DNA of 64,000 nucleotides, taken from Melanocharis versteri. Taxonomy: Eukaryota; Chordata; Aves; Passeriformes; Melanocharitidae. Of the stretch, positions 50,401 to 63,580 are shown piece after piece; within the stretch, counting starts at the first letter, position 1; every line of letters begins with the position of its first letter. The stretch spans positions 434,001 through 498,000 of the forward strand of contig VZTG01007794.1 in assembly GCA_013397845.1 (NCBI GenBank), read 5' to 3'. The notes beneath the pieces are model-generated. The model did no database searches. It was not told the origin of the DNA and saw only the letters and a list, made by a program, of their open reading frames with translations. A program made the position numbers and the translations under genes.

Positions 50401-50768
50401 TGCTTAATGCCTTCAAGAGTAGGATTCCCTCCATTCCATTACACATTTATATACAACTCAAGTTGCTGTGACTCATTAAGTACATACTATTATTACTTTG
50501 CAAGAAACTCAGGTATCTTGAAAAGAAAAGTTAATCTCTTTTCCCTCAGCATCTGACAATAAATAAATCCAAGACATAATTGGGCCAAATATGACTCTCT
50601 CCTGATAAATTCTATGGATTTTTTTTAAGTAATGCATTACTCAACACAGTAATTTTACTCATACTCAAATTTCAAAATTACTCTTTAAATTACTGAAAGA
50701 GTAAGTGTTAAGTAATCCCAGGACTTGAAGGATCTCACCTTCCTTACAGTCTCATTCAGGCACACAGG
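41478..50768. other. KIF26B upstream intron, nothing certain recognised
   Basis: AT-rich unique sequence. It has low-complexity tracts at 46,718-46,767, 48,570-48,625 and 49,410-49,423, and a possible conserved element near 45,040-45,260. No exon or RNA gene was recognised. Confidence 0.5.
46718..46767. repeat. T/G-rich low-complexity tract
   Basis: Runs of 5 to 9 T separated by G or GG, with one C near the end. It creates spurious Phe/Trp-rich and Lys/Asn/Gln-rich open frames on the two strands. Confidence 0.9.
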
Positions 50769-50845
50769 TGTGGTGGTCTGAGCTAGACTGGATGCCACCT
50801 GCCCACAAAAGCTGCTCTACCACTTCCCTCCACAACTGGACAAGA
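50769..50845 (-). mobile_element. Probable LTR end fragment of a second avian endogenous retrovirus
   Basis: TGTGGTGGTCTGAG followed by AAGCTGCTCTACCACTTCC and CACAACTGGACAAG resembles the reverse complement of the 3' end of another common avian LTR (TGTCGTGGTTTGAG..., CACTCTATCACTCCCCTCCT...ACTGGACAGG). The match fades after about 75 bases, so family and length are uncertain. Confidence 0.4.
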
Positions 50846-51185
50846 TCAACCCACCACCACAGGGAAGGCATAAAGGTGCTGAACTGTATCTGCCTGGAAC
50901 AAATGGCACTGTGGAAGTGTCCAAACAAGCACCAAAAATGCTGCATGGTATCGGTGGTATTTCTATTCATCTACCACAAGCAGAGCCTGAGCAATTTTCT
51001 TGCAGTTCTCTATCAGCACTCTTCATTTCTCACCTGGAGAAGCTCTACTGCTATTCCAGTCCTACATCTTTCCTGGACAGAGATGGAAACCCGCCAAAAC
51101 ATGCGGGAGTACTGTGAATACTGTGAATGAGGTGTGCTAAGTAGTCCTCTGGGACTACAGACTCGTTTTTACACAAGGTCTGAGC

Positions 51186-51245
51186 AAGGGTGTGAACCCA
51201 GATGTCTAGAGGTAGACTGCTGCATTAACCTACCGTGCCACTTGT
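51186..51245 (-). mobile_element. tRNA-like SINE fragment (MIR-like)
   Basis: On the minus strand the segment contains an A-box-like TGGCACGGTAGG and, downstream, a B-box-like GGGTTCACACCC, spaced as in a pol III tRNA-type promoter. The plus-strand wording TGTGAACCCAGATGTCT also recalls reptile and bird MIR/CORE-SINE relatives. It is too diverged to be a working tRNA gene. Confidence 0.4.
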
Positions 51246-54200
51246 CTGCATTCATAACGAACTCATGCTGTATTTAATGGACAAGGCTGTACTTTCTTCA
51301 GCCACATGGCGACAAAAGAAGTGCTACAATATTAATTTGTAGGGAAAAAAGGTTCCACATGGAGCCATCTTTTGCACTGACACCACAGGGAACAGTAATC
51401 AGAAATGAAGGGGGATTTTTTCAAAAGCCTTCAAAGACCCAATAAGGCTGCCACTGAAGCCAGTGATAAAATTCGTGTTGTCTTCAGAGGAATAGGAAGA
51501 GAAGTGGGTCCTTGCTGGGCTCTGCCAAAGCTTCTGCCCTCTTACCCTCCATTTTCCTCAGGTCATAGGACCATAACCTACTCCTATATGTTATCTTCTT
51601 TTCTAAATCAGACTAGAAAAGCAGATGAACAACACTGAACAAACTGATGGGAAAGATAAAAACAACAACAGCAACAACTGCCACTAACAATCAATTTTTC
51701 AGTGCATGACGGAAGGGAGATATGTCTCATCTGAGAGCTGTAAAGATTTTTAAAATACTGCTCTAAAAAAATATGGAGATTGTTAATTGAGCATTCCTAG
51801 TTTAACACCCTTATTGTGACCAACCAACAAGCATATTTATCCAGCGGATTCACTGCCGTGAAATTAAAAAGAATAGGGCTGTTTTGGTTTTTTCCCCATT
51901 TCAGCCCATGATAAATTCCTCTTTATTTTACTAGCTCTCTCGCATTGTATTAACGGAACTTTATGAAGTGTTTGCCAGGCCAAAGGCTAATCTAATTACA
52001 TAGACTTTTCTGGATCAGATCCATTTGTCACAGACTATTTCAGTGACTTGGCTTCTGTCTGTGCATGTATGTTTCTATACAAAATAGTAAAATCAGTGTT
52101 CTCTCCCCCAAGCTCTGAGTTTCCATACTTTTATACAAAGCCTTCTGAAAATATTCCAAATGTATTTTAAAAAGAAAAAAGAAAAGTAAAAAAAGAAAAG
52201 TAAAAAATGGAGAGGTCATTTTTTAGTATGAGTTCATCTGAGATGATTGTCTACACTGCAAAATTACTGTGTATCAAATAAATATTTTTCTGCCCAGGAT
52301 AGTCTTTAAAAATGTTCATTAAGACAGAGATGTAACTTCCTTTTATCTTCTCACTCTTCCTCCTTTCTATGATTCCTAGCTGCTTAAATCATTACTTTCC
52401 TGCAGCAAAGCCAGTTTCACAATGATGTAGAAGACTGGTTTATGTGGTGAAGGACTCTGAGTGTGTGCTTAGGTAGTCGAGAGAAAATCCACATGGGTAT
52501 GACGTACCTCTTGAGGGTGTAAAATGTCTGTTGAGGGAGTCAAAACCAGATGTCAGGTTAGATTCATCCTTCTTCTCTTCCGGTAGATGAAACTCTGCGT
52601 GCCGAGTCACACAACAGCACGTTGTGTGCATGGGACAGCTGCACATCCACTCGCACGGTGCAAGATCCCAGAGCTGCTCCAGGAAACATATACTGCTCCA
52701 GATGTACTGCTCCTCCTCCTTGGCCCAAGACACCGGGCACAGCTACTTAGCACATCAGTCAGCAGGGCAGAAAGCCAGAGGACATGTCACCAGGCTTCAA
52801 AACTGGGAGATGTAGTTTTGGCCGTAGGGGAGCTTGGGATGAGGTGCAGCCACAGTCAGTCCTATATGCATCATAGAAGACTTGACAGCCTTGTTTGAAT
52901 CTTAAACCCCATTAAAACTGGCTATTTGTCCCACCCCTGGAACTGCAGGCCCTGCTGAGGTGCTCCCTCACCAACTTGATTCCCACAAAGAGCAGAAAAT
53001 CTAAAGAATTCTTAAATAGAAGAAAATCTGGTTTTCTGGCAACACCGACCTTTGAAGGGCTCAGCTAATCACACACACTGAAAATCCTAAAAACCCCAAA
53101 TACAAGTTAGGTAAGAATTATCTTCTGAGGTTCTTGCAAATATATTAGCTCTAAGGTACTAAGTATTTCCCCATCCTCAGCAAGAACTCAGGGGTATTTC
53201 AGGCATTCATGTTGATGGAAAGTTTTCTGCGTTGTTACACAAAACTTCAGTTAAGCTGTTTAGCCACCAGCCCACCTCTACTCTAATAAAGTAACTTACT
53301 ACTGCTTCTCCTGGTCAGCCTCTTTTCTGTCTCCCCATCTCTTTCCCTCCAATCTCTAATAATTTTGCTATAAATTTGATGACTAAAAGGGACAGAAGCA
53401 GCAAATATGAAAGTACCAGAGAGTAGACTGCTAACAGGCTGAAGAACATAATGACATCTAGAAAAGGTGAAAGTGCAGATACTGCCAAAGAACCTGGCTT
53501 CTAGTACTGTCACCTTTAATAAGTTTTATCTTGTTTTTTGCTAAAACATGGAAATGAAGCCATTCAACTCAGAGGGCTGCTGCCAGTCAGTCTGCCTGTC
53601 AGCCTCAGAGAGCAATTTGGTTTCTGTATTTCTCTGCAGCAGCACAACAAAGTCATTGAGCTGCTGAATCCAGTATTCTCACAGTACCCACAATACAAGG
53701 GGCTCCCAAGTAGAGCAGCACACCTGGGAAATCTGTATTCCCACTGAACAGACCCAGATGGGATCACTGTGGTAAAGACATGCCAAAACCAAAGGAAATG
53801 CAGCAGGAGCATGCCCCACACCAAAAACTCTCAGGCAAAAGCAATGGCTGCTGGCAGCACCATGGAAAGCACACGAGAGGAACTCTACAGCTCTTGCAAC
53901 CAAGAATAAGAGACAGTGCTAAAACACGAGGAAGGTCAGGAGCTGCCTAGAGCCCCCATTATCCCTCATGTCATTCCCATGTGAAATGAAGCACTTGGAG
54001 GACTGAGAATATGGCGCAGTACCACCCATCTACAGACTTTCCAGTCTGAGGAAAGGGAAGGAGCAATCTGTACATCTTGTTTCTGGTGGTATTCAAGTTA
54101 ATTTTGAGGCACATGCATCCAGGTCCATGGTCCCAGCAAAAGCCCTGCACAGATGTCCCAAGGCATCATTCAGGTAACAGATTTTTAAAGTTTACTTGAC

Positions 54201-57200
54201 TAAAGCTAAAGAGTGCCTTCTGAGAAGCCACAGCATACACAGAAGAGAAACCAAAATGTTCTAATTAAAGGCCTTCCCCTGTTATCAGAGGATATTGGAT
54301 TAGTGTAAACCGCATCAGAGGAAACTAGTTAATCCTTGTTTGGTTGATTTGTACACTGGGGAAGCCAAGAGATTTTAGCAGTCACTATTATTTACAGCCG
54401 TAAATGTCAGTTTGATGACAGAAAATCCAGCGTTACTTTTTTGGCTGAATGATGAGGATTTTCTTGTTTCAATATGTACACATTTCTAACTCTCTGACTT
54501 CTAAAAAGGTAGTATAAATATACTTTGATTTGTGCTGTTAACTCCTAGAATATCCATGACACGTTAATTAACGGTGCTGATAACCTCCTGAGACTTGCAA
54601 ATAGGAACATGATGTAACAGGCATGGTAAGTCATTTCAGGAGTACTTGAATTTCACATGACAACAGTTCTCTTAGTGGAGGGATGGGCTAGGAGAGCCAA
54701 GATTTGCCTGGGATTGCTATAGGGTTACTAGGATGCATCCTGACACAACACCTACAGTTATGTTCAACAGGAAAGCATGAGAACTCCGTTGTGTCCCACT
54801 GTATGCATAAGCCAGAACAGCCTATTCAGCTTTTGAGTTGCTTTCTGGGCAAGCATACTAAAAAATAATGAGCACACCGCTAGCCACACTCTTTGTTAAA
54901 ATGAAAAAGGGGTTCTTCATTTATGGTCCCAAAGTTTCCACATTCCAGGTGGGTTGTTTCTGGCCTTTTCTCCTTGGAACACTTTTTAGACAAAGAAGTG
55001 CTTGTATGTTTCACTAACCCTTACTTTGTACTAACCCTATACTTGAGCTTTCAGGCTAGGTGATATTTTTCCCCTTTTCTAAATGAATGCCTTGTTCAAC
55101 ACATTGTTGATACAGACTGAAGAGAGGCATACTATACCATAAGGGACCAGTTTACATGCAGCTATACACATTTTTTTATTAATGCAATCCATCATTTACC
55201 TTATCCTCCCTCTGAAGAAAACAAAAGGATCAAATTTATATGTAACTGCCCAATGCAGAGATTTTTGCAAGACTTGTTTATGAAAAGAGAAACCAGCGTG
55301 GGAGTAAAATATAATTCATAACATACAAATACTTCCTAAAGGTACAATAAAGCTCATGGCATCAGCAGAAATAAAAAGCATTATGAGAGAAATAGTAGCA
55401 GATCCTCACATTAGAAGGCAGCAGAGAAAGGTCAGGAAGGGAGGGTAATGGGGAGCTGGTGGCACCAACCTGGCCCACACTGTGAACAGCAGCATTACCT
55501 GAGCAGGAGGGAAGAGAATGTGAAGGTTCTGTCTATGGTAATTCTGTTAAAATGCTGTTCCTGGCAAGCAGCATTTCAAATACCAGCTAATACAGACATT
55601 TGATACTGCAGTAATGGCATCTGCACCAATTACAGCTCTTTTGTATGCCTCTTCACATAACCAGAGTGAAACTAAGTTCTACTTCTTCCATCTATAAAGA
55701 AAATTAGACACGATGTATCAGGCGCAAGCTACTACTAGATCTTTAGCAGATGTGAGCATAGATCAGCAGAGCTGATCTCACAGAACTTTGCCCTGATCTA
55801 CTCAATCTTGTCTTCAGCTGTGTTTCAGGCATCTTCCTCCACTTTTATTAGAGTAAGGTTGGTAGGACTGCTGGGGGAAGCTCATGGCAGTGAAGACGCA
55901 GACTGATGTAAAAGGAAAAGTCAGATTCCAAAAAACAGGAGACAACATAGAAGGCAGCCCTAAGATGAATGTTGGAGGATTAAAAAGTGTTAGTAAGTAT
56001 AACAACACGGATAGTCATATTTTGGAAGCAGAGACTTAAGGCAATAAGGGGCAAGCTGTAGTGAGGGGCTGAATTCTGCAGTGTAAGAGTGGTATCGCAG
56101 TCCAGAAAACTAGAGAGAGCTAGGAAAAAGGGCAGGCTGGAAGAGTTAAATACCAAAGTCATTAATGAATTAAAATTAGACTATAAATCCTTTCAGATCT
56201 CTCACCCATTGCAGTAATGATGCCCTGCCTCTTCATTTCACTGCAGAGACTTTTTCTGCTTATGAGACTGTAAGCAATTAGAACAAGAGCCCTTTCACTG
56301 TGAAATACCCTAGAAGGTACACAGATCAGAAAACCAGCACACCTCAAAATACACACTAGTGCGACTACTATGAAGTGTGTAAGAAATGGAATGGGATAGA
56401 ATTTGGCAGCTGATATCAGTTAACAGCAGAAATAAAAAAGATAAAAACTAAAAAAAAAAACCTATAAGGCAAGAGGCTTCAGGCAAAATTTGTGTATCAG
56501 AAATGGAATGGAAAGAAGATAGTGACCTATTTCACTTCATCAAGAGGTGATCACTTCTCTTGTTACTGGTGTAAGGACAAGCAATCCATACTTGATCTTG
56601 TTCTGGTTTTATGTACTCTGGGCCTCCTAAACCTGTTGGACCTGTGAAAACAAGTATCCTGAGAAAAGCAAAAATTTTAGGAAAAAAAAAAGTGACACTT
56701 TTTACAGCAGCATAAACAGGTATTGAATTCCAGCTTCATAGCACTGCTGTACTGTGGGCTGGCAGCTTTCAGAAAGAGAAGCCTCTAGGTCTGGGGTTTG
56801 TAAGCAATTTGCCACACTTGTCATCCTTGCTGTATAAAAGCCTTTCCCGAAGGACATTGTTCTAACGAAATTATCCATTGCAAAGGCCAGCAGCATGCTC
56901 ATCGTGTCTCAATCAAGGCTGCATAAAGAGGAAAGTCAACCATGCATGTCTATCATCTGGACAATTAGTCTTTCTGACTGCAGACACTATTCTAAAAGGC
57001 TAGTCCTTAGAAGCACCTAATCTTTCAGTTGGAAATTATTTCTCTTTGTCTGGCAGAAGCATATAGCAATGAACATTCTCTGAGAACAATATTCAGAGGC
57101 CTAAAGCAGAATCAGTGTAAATACACCAGAAGCATCCTTGTAACCTCTCTGTGACCAAACAAAAGAAAAAAAAAACATTAAAAAATTGTGTATTTGTGAT

Positions 57201-60200
57201 ATGAAGTAGCTGAAAACAACAACAAAAGAAAGAAGATGAGCACAGCACACTGGTCCCTGTGCATCTCCATTTACACTTTTGATACTGCTCCCGTCAGTCT
57301 CCTTTGTTTAGCCTATCTGCCTCCTGCACATCATCATCCGCTGTATTAAATACAGATGAAAAAACTCACAAAGTCAAAGAAAAGGAAGAATTATTTCTAA
57401 GGAACTCTTCGTAATCACAATACACTACCTTAATCTCTAAATTGCATTCTGTATCTGATTTACATGAAATTACACTACCTTCCCATTATCAGTTAAGTTC
57501 TTTTAGTATTGTCCCAACTGCTTGTACTGGCAATTCAAAGGAAAGAAAACCCATGAATTACAAGCAACATCCTCACAGATCCACAAGTATAAGGGTCAGA
57601 TGAGTATAACTGACAAAATACAGCAATTTACACAACAACAAAGAAGTTATTGCTTCACCTGCAATAATGATTTATCTACCATGTTGTGCACTTTCTGTGA
57701 AGGCAAAGCTCTCAGTCAGGCAAGGTCTAAGAATTTCCAGTTCATTCTTACTTTTCTTCCTTCATTCTTTTCTGACATTCTTAACATCTGCTCAAAAGAA
57801 ATTCTTCAAAGGGACCAGATCTGAACCATGATGACAAAGGCATGTCTAGATGGAAGTAGGAGTAAAGCTGGGGATTTTTTCAGTTTGAATTGACAGGAAG
57901 ATTCACTTTTCCTTAACTGTCTTATCTCTAAGATCAGTAACACAGAGACAAATTGGCTTCCTTATGGGAGGAAAGAAGCACAAGCAAAAGCAGTTTTATA
58001 CTACGGGTTTGCAATGGCCTTTATTTTCAAGCTCAATAGCATCAAATGCAAATTAACATCTCACTTAATATGAAACTCTTCTTGCCAGTATACAATCCTC
58101 CTCATCCTTCCACCTCCTCCTGTGTACTCTTGGAAGTGATGTGGTCTCTGGCAGCTATTTGGTTTGTGCAAATTAAAAGGCATCACTGCATGACAGAGGT
58201 GTTTTTGTTTGACTTTTGCATGCACAGGCTGGGATGTGAACCAAAGGTATGATTGCTGGGTCAGCCTGCCCAACGTGCATAAATGAAGATTTATTTTGGG
58301 GGGTTTTTGGTTTGTTGTTTGTTTTTGTCTTTTTTTTTAATGAAATGACTTAAAAACTAGGAAGTTGCCATGTTGGCAATTTCAGTCTCTAAACAGACCA
58401 GGTACTGCATAAACTGTATCCAGATCAGTTTACCTATTAACATACCTCAGCTGTATTTGACTAGGGCCATTTCAAGGGGCAAAAGGATTGTTTATTGTGA
58501 GTGCCTGTTTAATCTTGGGCTCTCAGTCAAGACTGCCAAGTCACATACTGGCTTTCCTGATCTATTTGTCTATTCATTGAGAGACCACCAACAGCCTTCC
58601 CTCCGTGGCTCTGAATCTCTAGCTGCCTGAATTTTGAAAATATCAGGTCTTAAAACTCTCCTTTTAATAACCTACCTCTCCATTCTGCTTCCATTTTGGA
58701 ATACAATAAAAAACATTAAAATAAAACAGGCTACCATGGCCTCTTTCAAAATTTGATTTCTCCAGCATAGCATCCCTCTGAGAAGGGAAAGAACAGAATT
58801 CCTGTATATTCCCACACAGTAACAAGCAGTTGCCAGAGGGACTTCTGCCCATCGTGCGGCAACTGCTGTCCTAAATAATCCTTAAACTCCAGTCACCACA
58901 CGTGTTGCTCTCATGAGTGGTGTTCTTGCATAGGTAGATGAAAAACATTTGTGAATTTCTAGGGAGGAAACAAAAGGAATAGAATATGGATTTGGATTGT
59001 TAGGCTTAATAGCATGCCAGCAGCTATTACGGTTAATGAGCATCATGAACACAGATTTTGGGCAGGTTGTGTAAAAATGCCTATGTATCCTGATAGTTTC
59101 ACCATCCATATGAATTCACATGCTCAGGGTGCTTCACAGATCCAATTCACAAGAGTAAAATGTTTCACATACTGATTTTGGCAAGAGTAAGCACAGGTAA
59201 ATAGAGTCTGTCCATTGTCCACATCGGCCAGTATATTTCACCTACTTTCACTGCTTCACCCTGAGCATGAAGCTGGTGAAATCACCTACTGCAATGTCCA
59301 TCCATGGTGCTCTAATCTACACCATTTGCCTTAGTGGAGGTACAACCTTCATGATGAAGAGTGATCAGCCAACAGTATACCACAGTTTCAGAAGTTAACC
59401 CTCAAACTGGGCTGAACACTTACAATACTAATGGCATGCACAGAAAGTTCAGAGTCAGTGTGCAGGCAATATATCCTTTTGTCCTTGACACCCTCCACCT
59501 CCTCCCACCCCATCCCGAGTTTTGACTTGTGCCATCCCCTCCAAAGGGCTTTGTTTTTCTACTGTTACTGAAGAAACCAATATTTAGGTCTTTAATCTGA
59601 CAATACATGCAGGACATTCCCGTGGCAACCAACTGTGATGAACTATTCTGTACAGTAGATTGAATTCTTTGGTAATAACAGTATGACAAGGAGAAAGTTT
59701 TTAGACTATTAAAACCATGTTAAAAGCAGGATTACATATGATTTACCACCTTTGAAACCAAGCTCTAATATTGCTAGTTTCACAAATTATGTTGCTTTCT
59801 AGAAAAACAGTGAAGTAATAGCCGTGCTGCAGTTCTTTGCTAAGCTGTGGCTCCATCAATGTGTTGGGTGTTCAATCAAATGGTCTTCCCTTGATAGGTT
59901 TATCTCTCCGTGGGCCAGCGTTGCTCGGATGCAGCTGTGTGAAATGACTGTGCACTGCACTAGCTTCAGAACTATTTCACTGAGAGCCGGATTTGAGTGT
60001 CCTGAAAACTGCTTAGCAAATAGGACTTGAAATCAAAGTGACAGCAGTCTCATGCCCTAAGTAAGGTACATTTTGATATCCAGCAAGGGACCAAAGTATA
60101 GTTCTGAGTCATTATTTTAATTCTATGGAAAAGAATCATGCAGAGGCCTCAAAATCCAATAGAGCCCTCACAGGTCAGTGACTGACAGACATAGGTAGTG

Positions 60201-61993
60201 CAAAAAATGACTTGGGGGTAGCACAATCATCCAGTGCCAGAGAACCAGATACTCACATTTCTCTTTGCCCAACCCACCTATTACACCTCAAGAGATTCAG
60301 GGACTCTAGGGATTTCATGCCACCGCAATTCAGAAGGAGCTTACAAACCTCTGGGGAAAAATCGCATCCATTTGTCCTGAATCCTGAATATCTGACACTT
60401 GTAGTGTCTCATCTGCCTTTATACTGTGGGATGGGAGTGGGAGGAGAAAATGATAAGAGATTTTTGTAGAAGAAGGCTAATAATCAGAATACTCTTCTTA
60501 TTCAGTATTACTAATCCCTACTGAATTAGATGTATTAACAAAAGGTACTTCATTTCTTTGGAGATAAAAAAGAACAGTCTGAATTCTTGAGGAATTATTC
60601 TGCCTATTAGTGCCTATGTAAAGCCCTAAAAATAATGCTCTCAGAGATAAAATGAAGAATAAGAAAATAATAAAGGCAAATTTCCCTCTATGTGCTGCTC
60701 TGCAATTAACTGTTTGAAGCAATTCCCAATACTCTTTATCTTAAGAACTCTGCTTATCTGCCCATCCAGTTATTTTTAATTTGTACTTCTATTATTACTA
60801 CTGCATTATTAATATACCCTGATAAGATAGGAAATAGCCTGGTGGTGTTCTGTTTCAGCAATGCCTTGCACGGCATAATAGTCTTTATGATGAATAACTC
60901 CCTCCCATCTGAGGAGATTCATGATTCCCACTGCTCACAGACTACGAGGCCCTGGGGGAATCCCGTTTCCTCCCCTGTGTTGGTATTCCACTTCCCAAAA
61001 GCAGCCTGGGCCTCCCTGTGCTCACCACAAGTGCCCACGCCGTTATCAGTCAGGGCGATGCCTTCTCCTTCTGTGTGGCCAGGAGGGACGCGCCCCCGGT
61101 GCCTCCGTCGGAGCTTGCGCCAGCCCAACCTCCCCACTGCTCCTCAGAGCTGACAACGTGCTGCGTTTAAGGTATTTTATTAGGAGTGGGTCGGGAAGGG
61201 AGGGCAGCTTTTCTAGTCACGCTGCTTCCAGAATCCAGGCTCAAGTGCTGCAGCCAAGCTAGTCAAGAATAGATTTCCACTGCAAATCAAGATTTGTATT
61301 TGGAGAAACTCCAGCAATACCGAACGGTGGAATGAAGGGGTAAGGCATCAAAGATAATTACTCTCACACCATATGGTTTGAAGTACACATGTCATATTTT
61401 TTCATGGGAAAAAGGGGGCAGGGAAGAAAGGATCAACAGTTTTCACGGTTTCCCTCATCTATGTTTCTGTAATGGGGTATGTGATACTGTAAAGGTTATT
61501 GTATAGCTTTCCTCCTGGCATTTTAATACACATCCCACTTTGCCAACACACCTTTTTCTGCCTCTCTTTCAGCATAAGCACTGTAAATCAAACAGATCCG
61601 TGGAAAAATCCAGCAGCAATTAATAGGGGTGAAAGCTGTTGGGATCTACAGGAACACAACAGAGCCTCACACACACCTAGAGAATTTTATGTAAAATGCT
61701 GCTATTTGTATAAGCATTTTCAATCACCACATAGGAGACAAAAGATAATGCATTGTATTGGAAGATTGGACTAAGCAAGAAAAAGGATCATAGTCTGGAT
61801 TAAAATCTGTGAGTTTAATGGCAGTATCTTAAGGGAATGCTGAGTTGTCTTTAAAAAAATCTGCTCATTTGTAAAAAAAAAAAAGCAAGTCTATAGCCAG
61901 TTAGCCTTACAATTTTTTCAGAAAACTTGCTCAAAAACTCCATATATAGCTTTTTCCTGTATATTTCCACTGCACTGGTGGGGAGGAGGAGAT

Positions 61994-62056
61994 AAATACA
62001 CACAAACATATATACAGATATATAAATATAGTTATACGTATAGATATATATGTATG
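61994..62056. repeat. AT-rich microsatellite-like tract
   Basis: Imperfect TA/CA dinucleotide runs such as ACATATATACAGATATATAA and TAGATATATATGTATG. Confidence 0.85.
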
Positions 62057-63547
62057 CACCTCTATGTTTCTAGATGCAAATGTACACACCATATGTATGG
62101 TGAGAATTACGCATACACCTGTCCATCCACACCCATCACAGGTGTACCCACTCAGTTTCTTACTTCTGAGTGCTACAGGAGAAGTTTTGAGCCTCACAGG
62201 CCCTAAAAATGTATTGACATACGTCCTCATTTTTCATATCAAACAGGTCAATGATTTCATCAAACTTCTTTTTTCCCTTTACCATATTGAAAGATTCTTT
62301 CATTACGAAAAAAAAGAGCATTGAAGTATTACTTTTCATACCTGGTATTTCATATCTCACTATCCCACGAAAGATAACTTAACTGCTAATCACTTTGGCA
62401 ACAATACAGAAAAGAAAGCCTATTTACATTTTGAAAACAAAATGGCATTTGGCTATCAGGAATACAGATCCACTAATGAAATGTTTCTAAACCCCAAGCC
62501 ACACTGCCTACACTTCTGGGAAAAAGTCCTCCCTGGAAGCGATTTACAGGTCACATTAGAGAGCAATGAAGATCTGGCCATCCAAGGGCCAGAGGCTGTA
62601 ATCTAACAGGCGTGCACATTTATGACCATTTTTACAGATCCACCCTGACAGAACTGAACAACTCCGGTCCTTTACTTAATAAAGAGCAGTTTAACTTTGC
62701 TTCGATTTGCCTAAGGCCAAATGCAAAAACGTCTGCTTGGTCCTTTTCCACGAAGGTCTGTCTGCTTTATGCAACCTGCTCAGTTGCATGCAGGTCTGCT
62801 CACCCAGACCTGGGTGTCCTATAGTGAAAAGCAGATGATGCAGACTGCCATCTGAGGAGAGATGAAAGGACCTAGAACTTTCTGCAAGCACCTTGTTACT
62901 TGTATCTCACCGTAGCTGGTTTTCTATTAAAGGTTCAGAGCAGAACACAAGAGGAGCCTGTGTTCCTACTCAGGGAGAGATCCATTTCACCTTACTTGAG
63001 CCAGCCAAAACATAGATATCTCATTCTAAGGCAGCTGTCTATGTTGCTTCTGTAATCAACTGAAAAAGAAAGGCACATTTAGTAGGCAAGTCAGCCCAAT
63101 TCTCTCCAGTTCTCCGTGAGAGGAATACATATGACCAGCCTGGATCAGAAGGATAGTGATCACCTAAGCTAGCATAAGGTGGCAATAATGATGGCACTAA
63201 AGAGTGAAGAAAAACATAAGAATATAATGACTCGAAATATGGGGATACATGCTTCTCATAACAGCACAAAAAATAGATAAATGTCGATAGAGAGATATTC
63301 CCAAAAATGGGTTTGAACCCTAAAGGAAAAGGCAAAAAATGGTGACACAGTGAGAGGAGATGCATTCTAATGGTATTCTCCGTATTAAAATGCAGTTCAC
63401 GTTGACTCTTCCTCAGCTGAGCTAGTTATCCATTGAAGTCAGCGTTGTACCAGAGAAATGAGGTAAGGCCCAGACCCTTAGAATAAGAGAAAGCTGAATA
63501 ACCTTGCCGTTGAACCAAGAGGCTCAGACAAATCATTAGCCCATGAT

Positions 63548-63580
63548 GTTACAGCAGTGTTACAGCAGTGCTACAGCGGA
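63548..63580. repeat. 11-bp tandem repeat, about three copies
   Basis: GTTACAGCAGT occurs twice in a row and is followed by a third, changed copy starting GCTACAGC. Confidence 0.8.
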
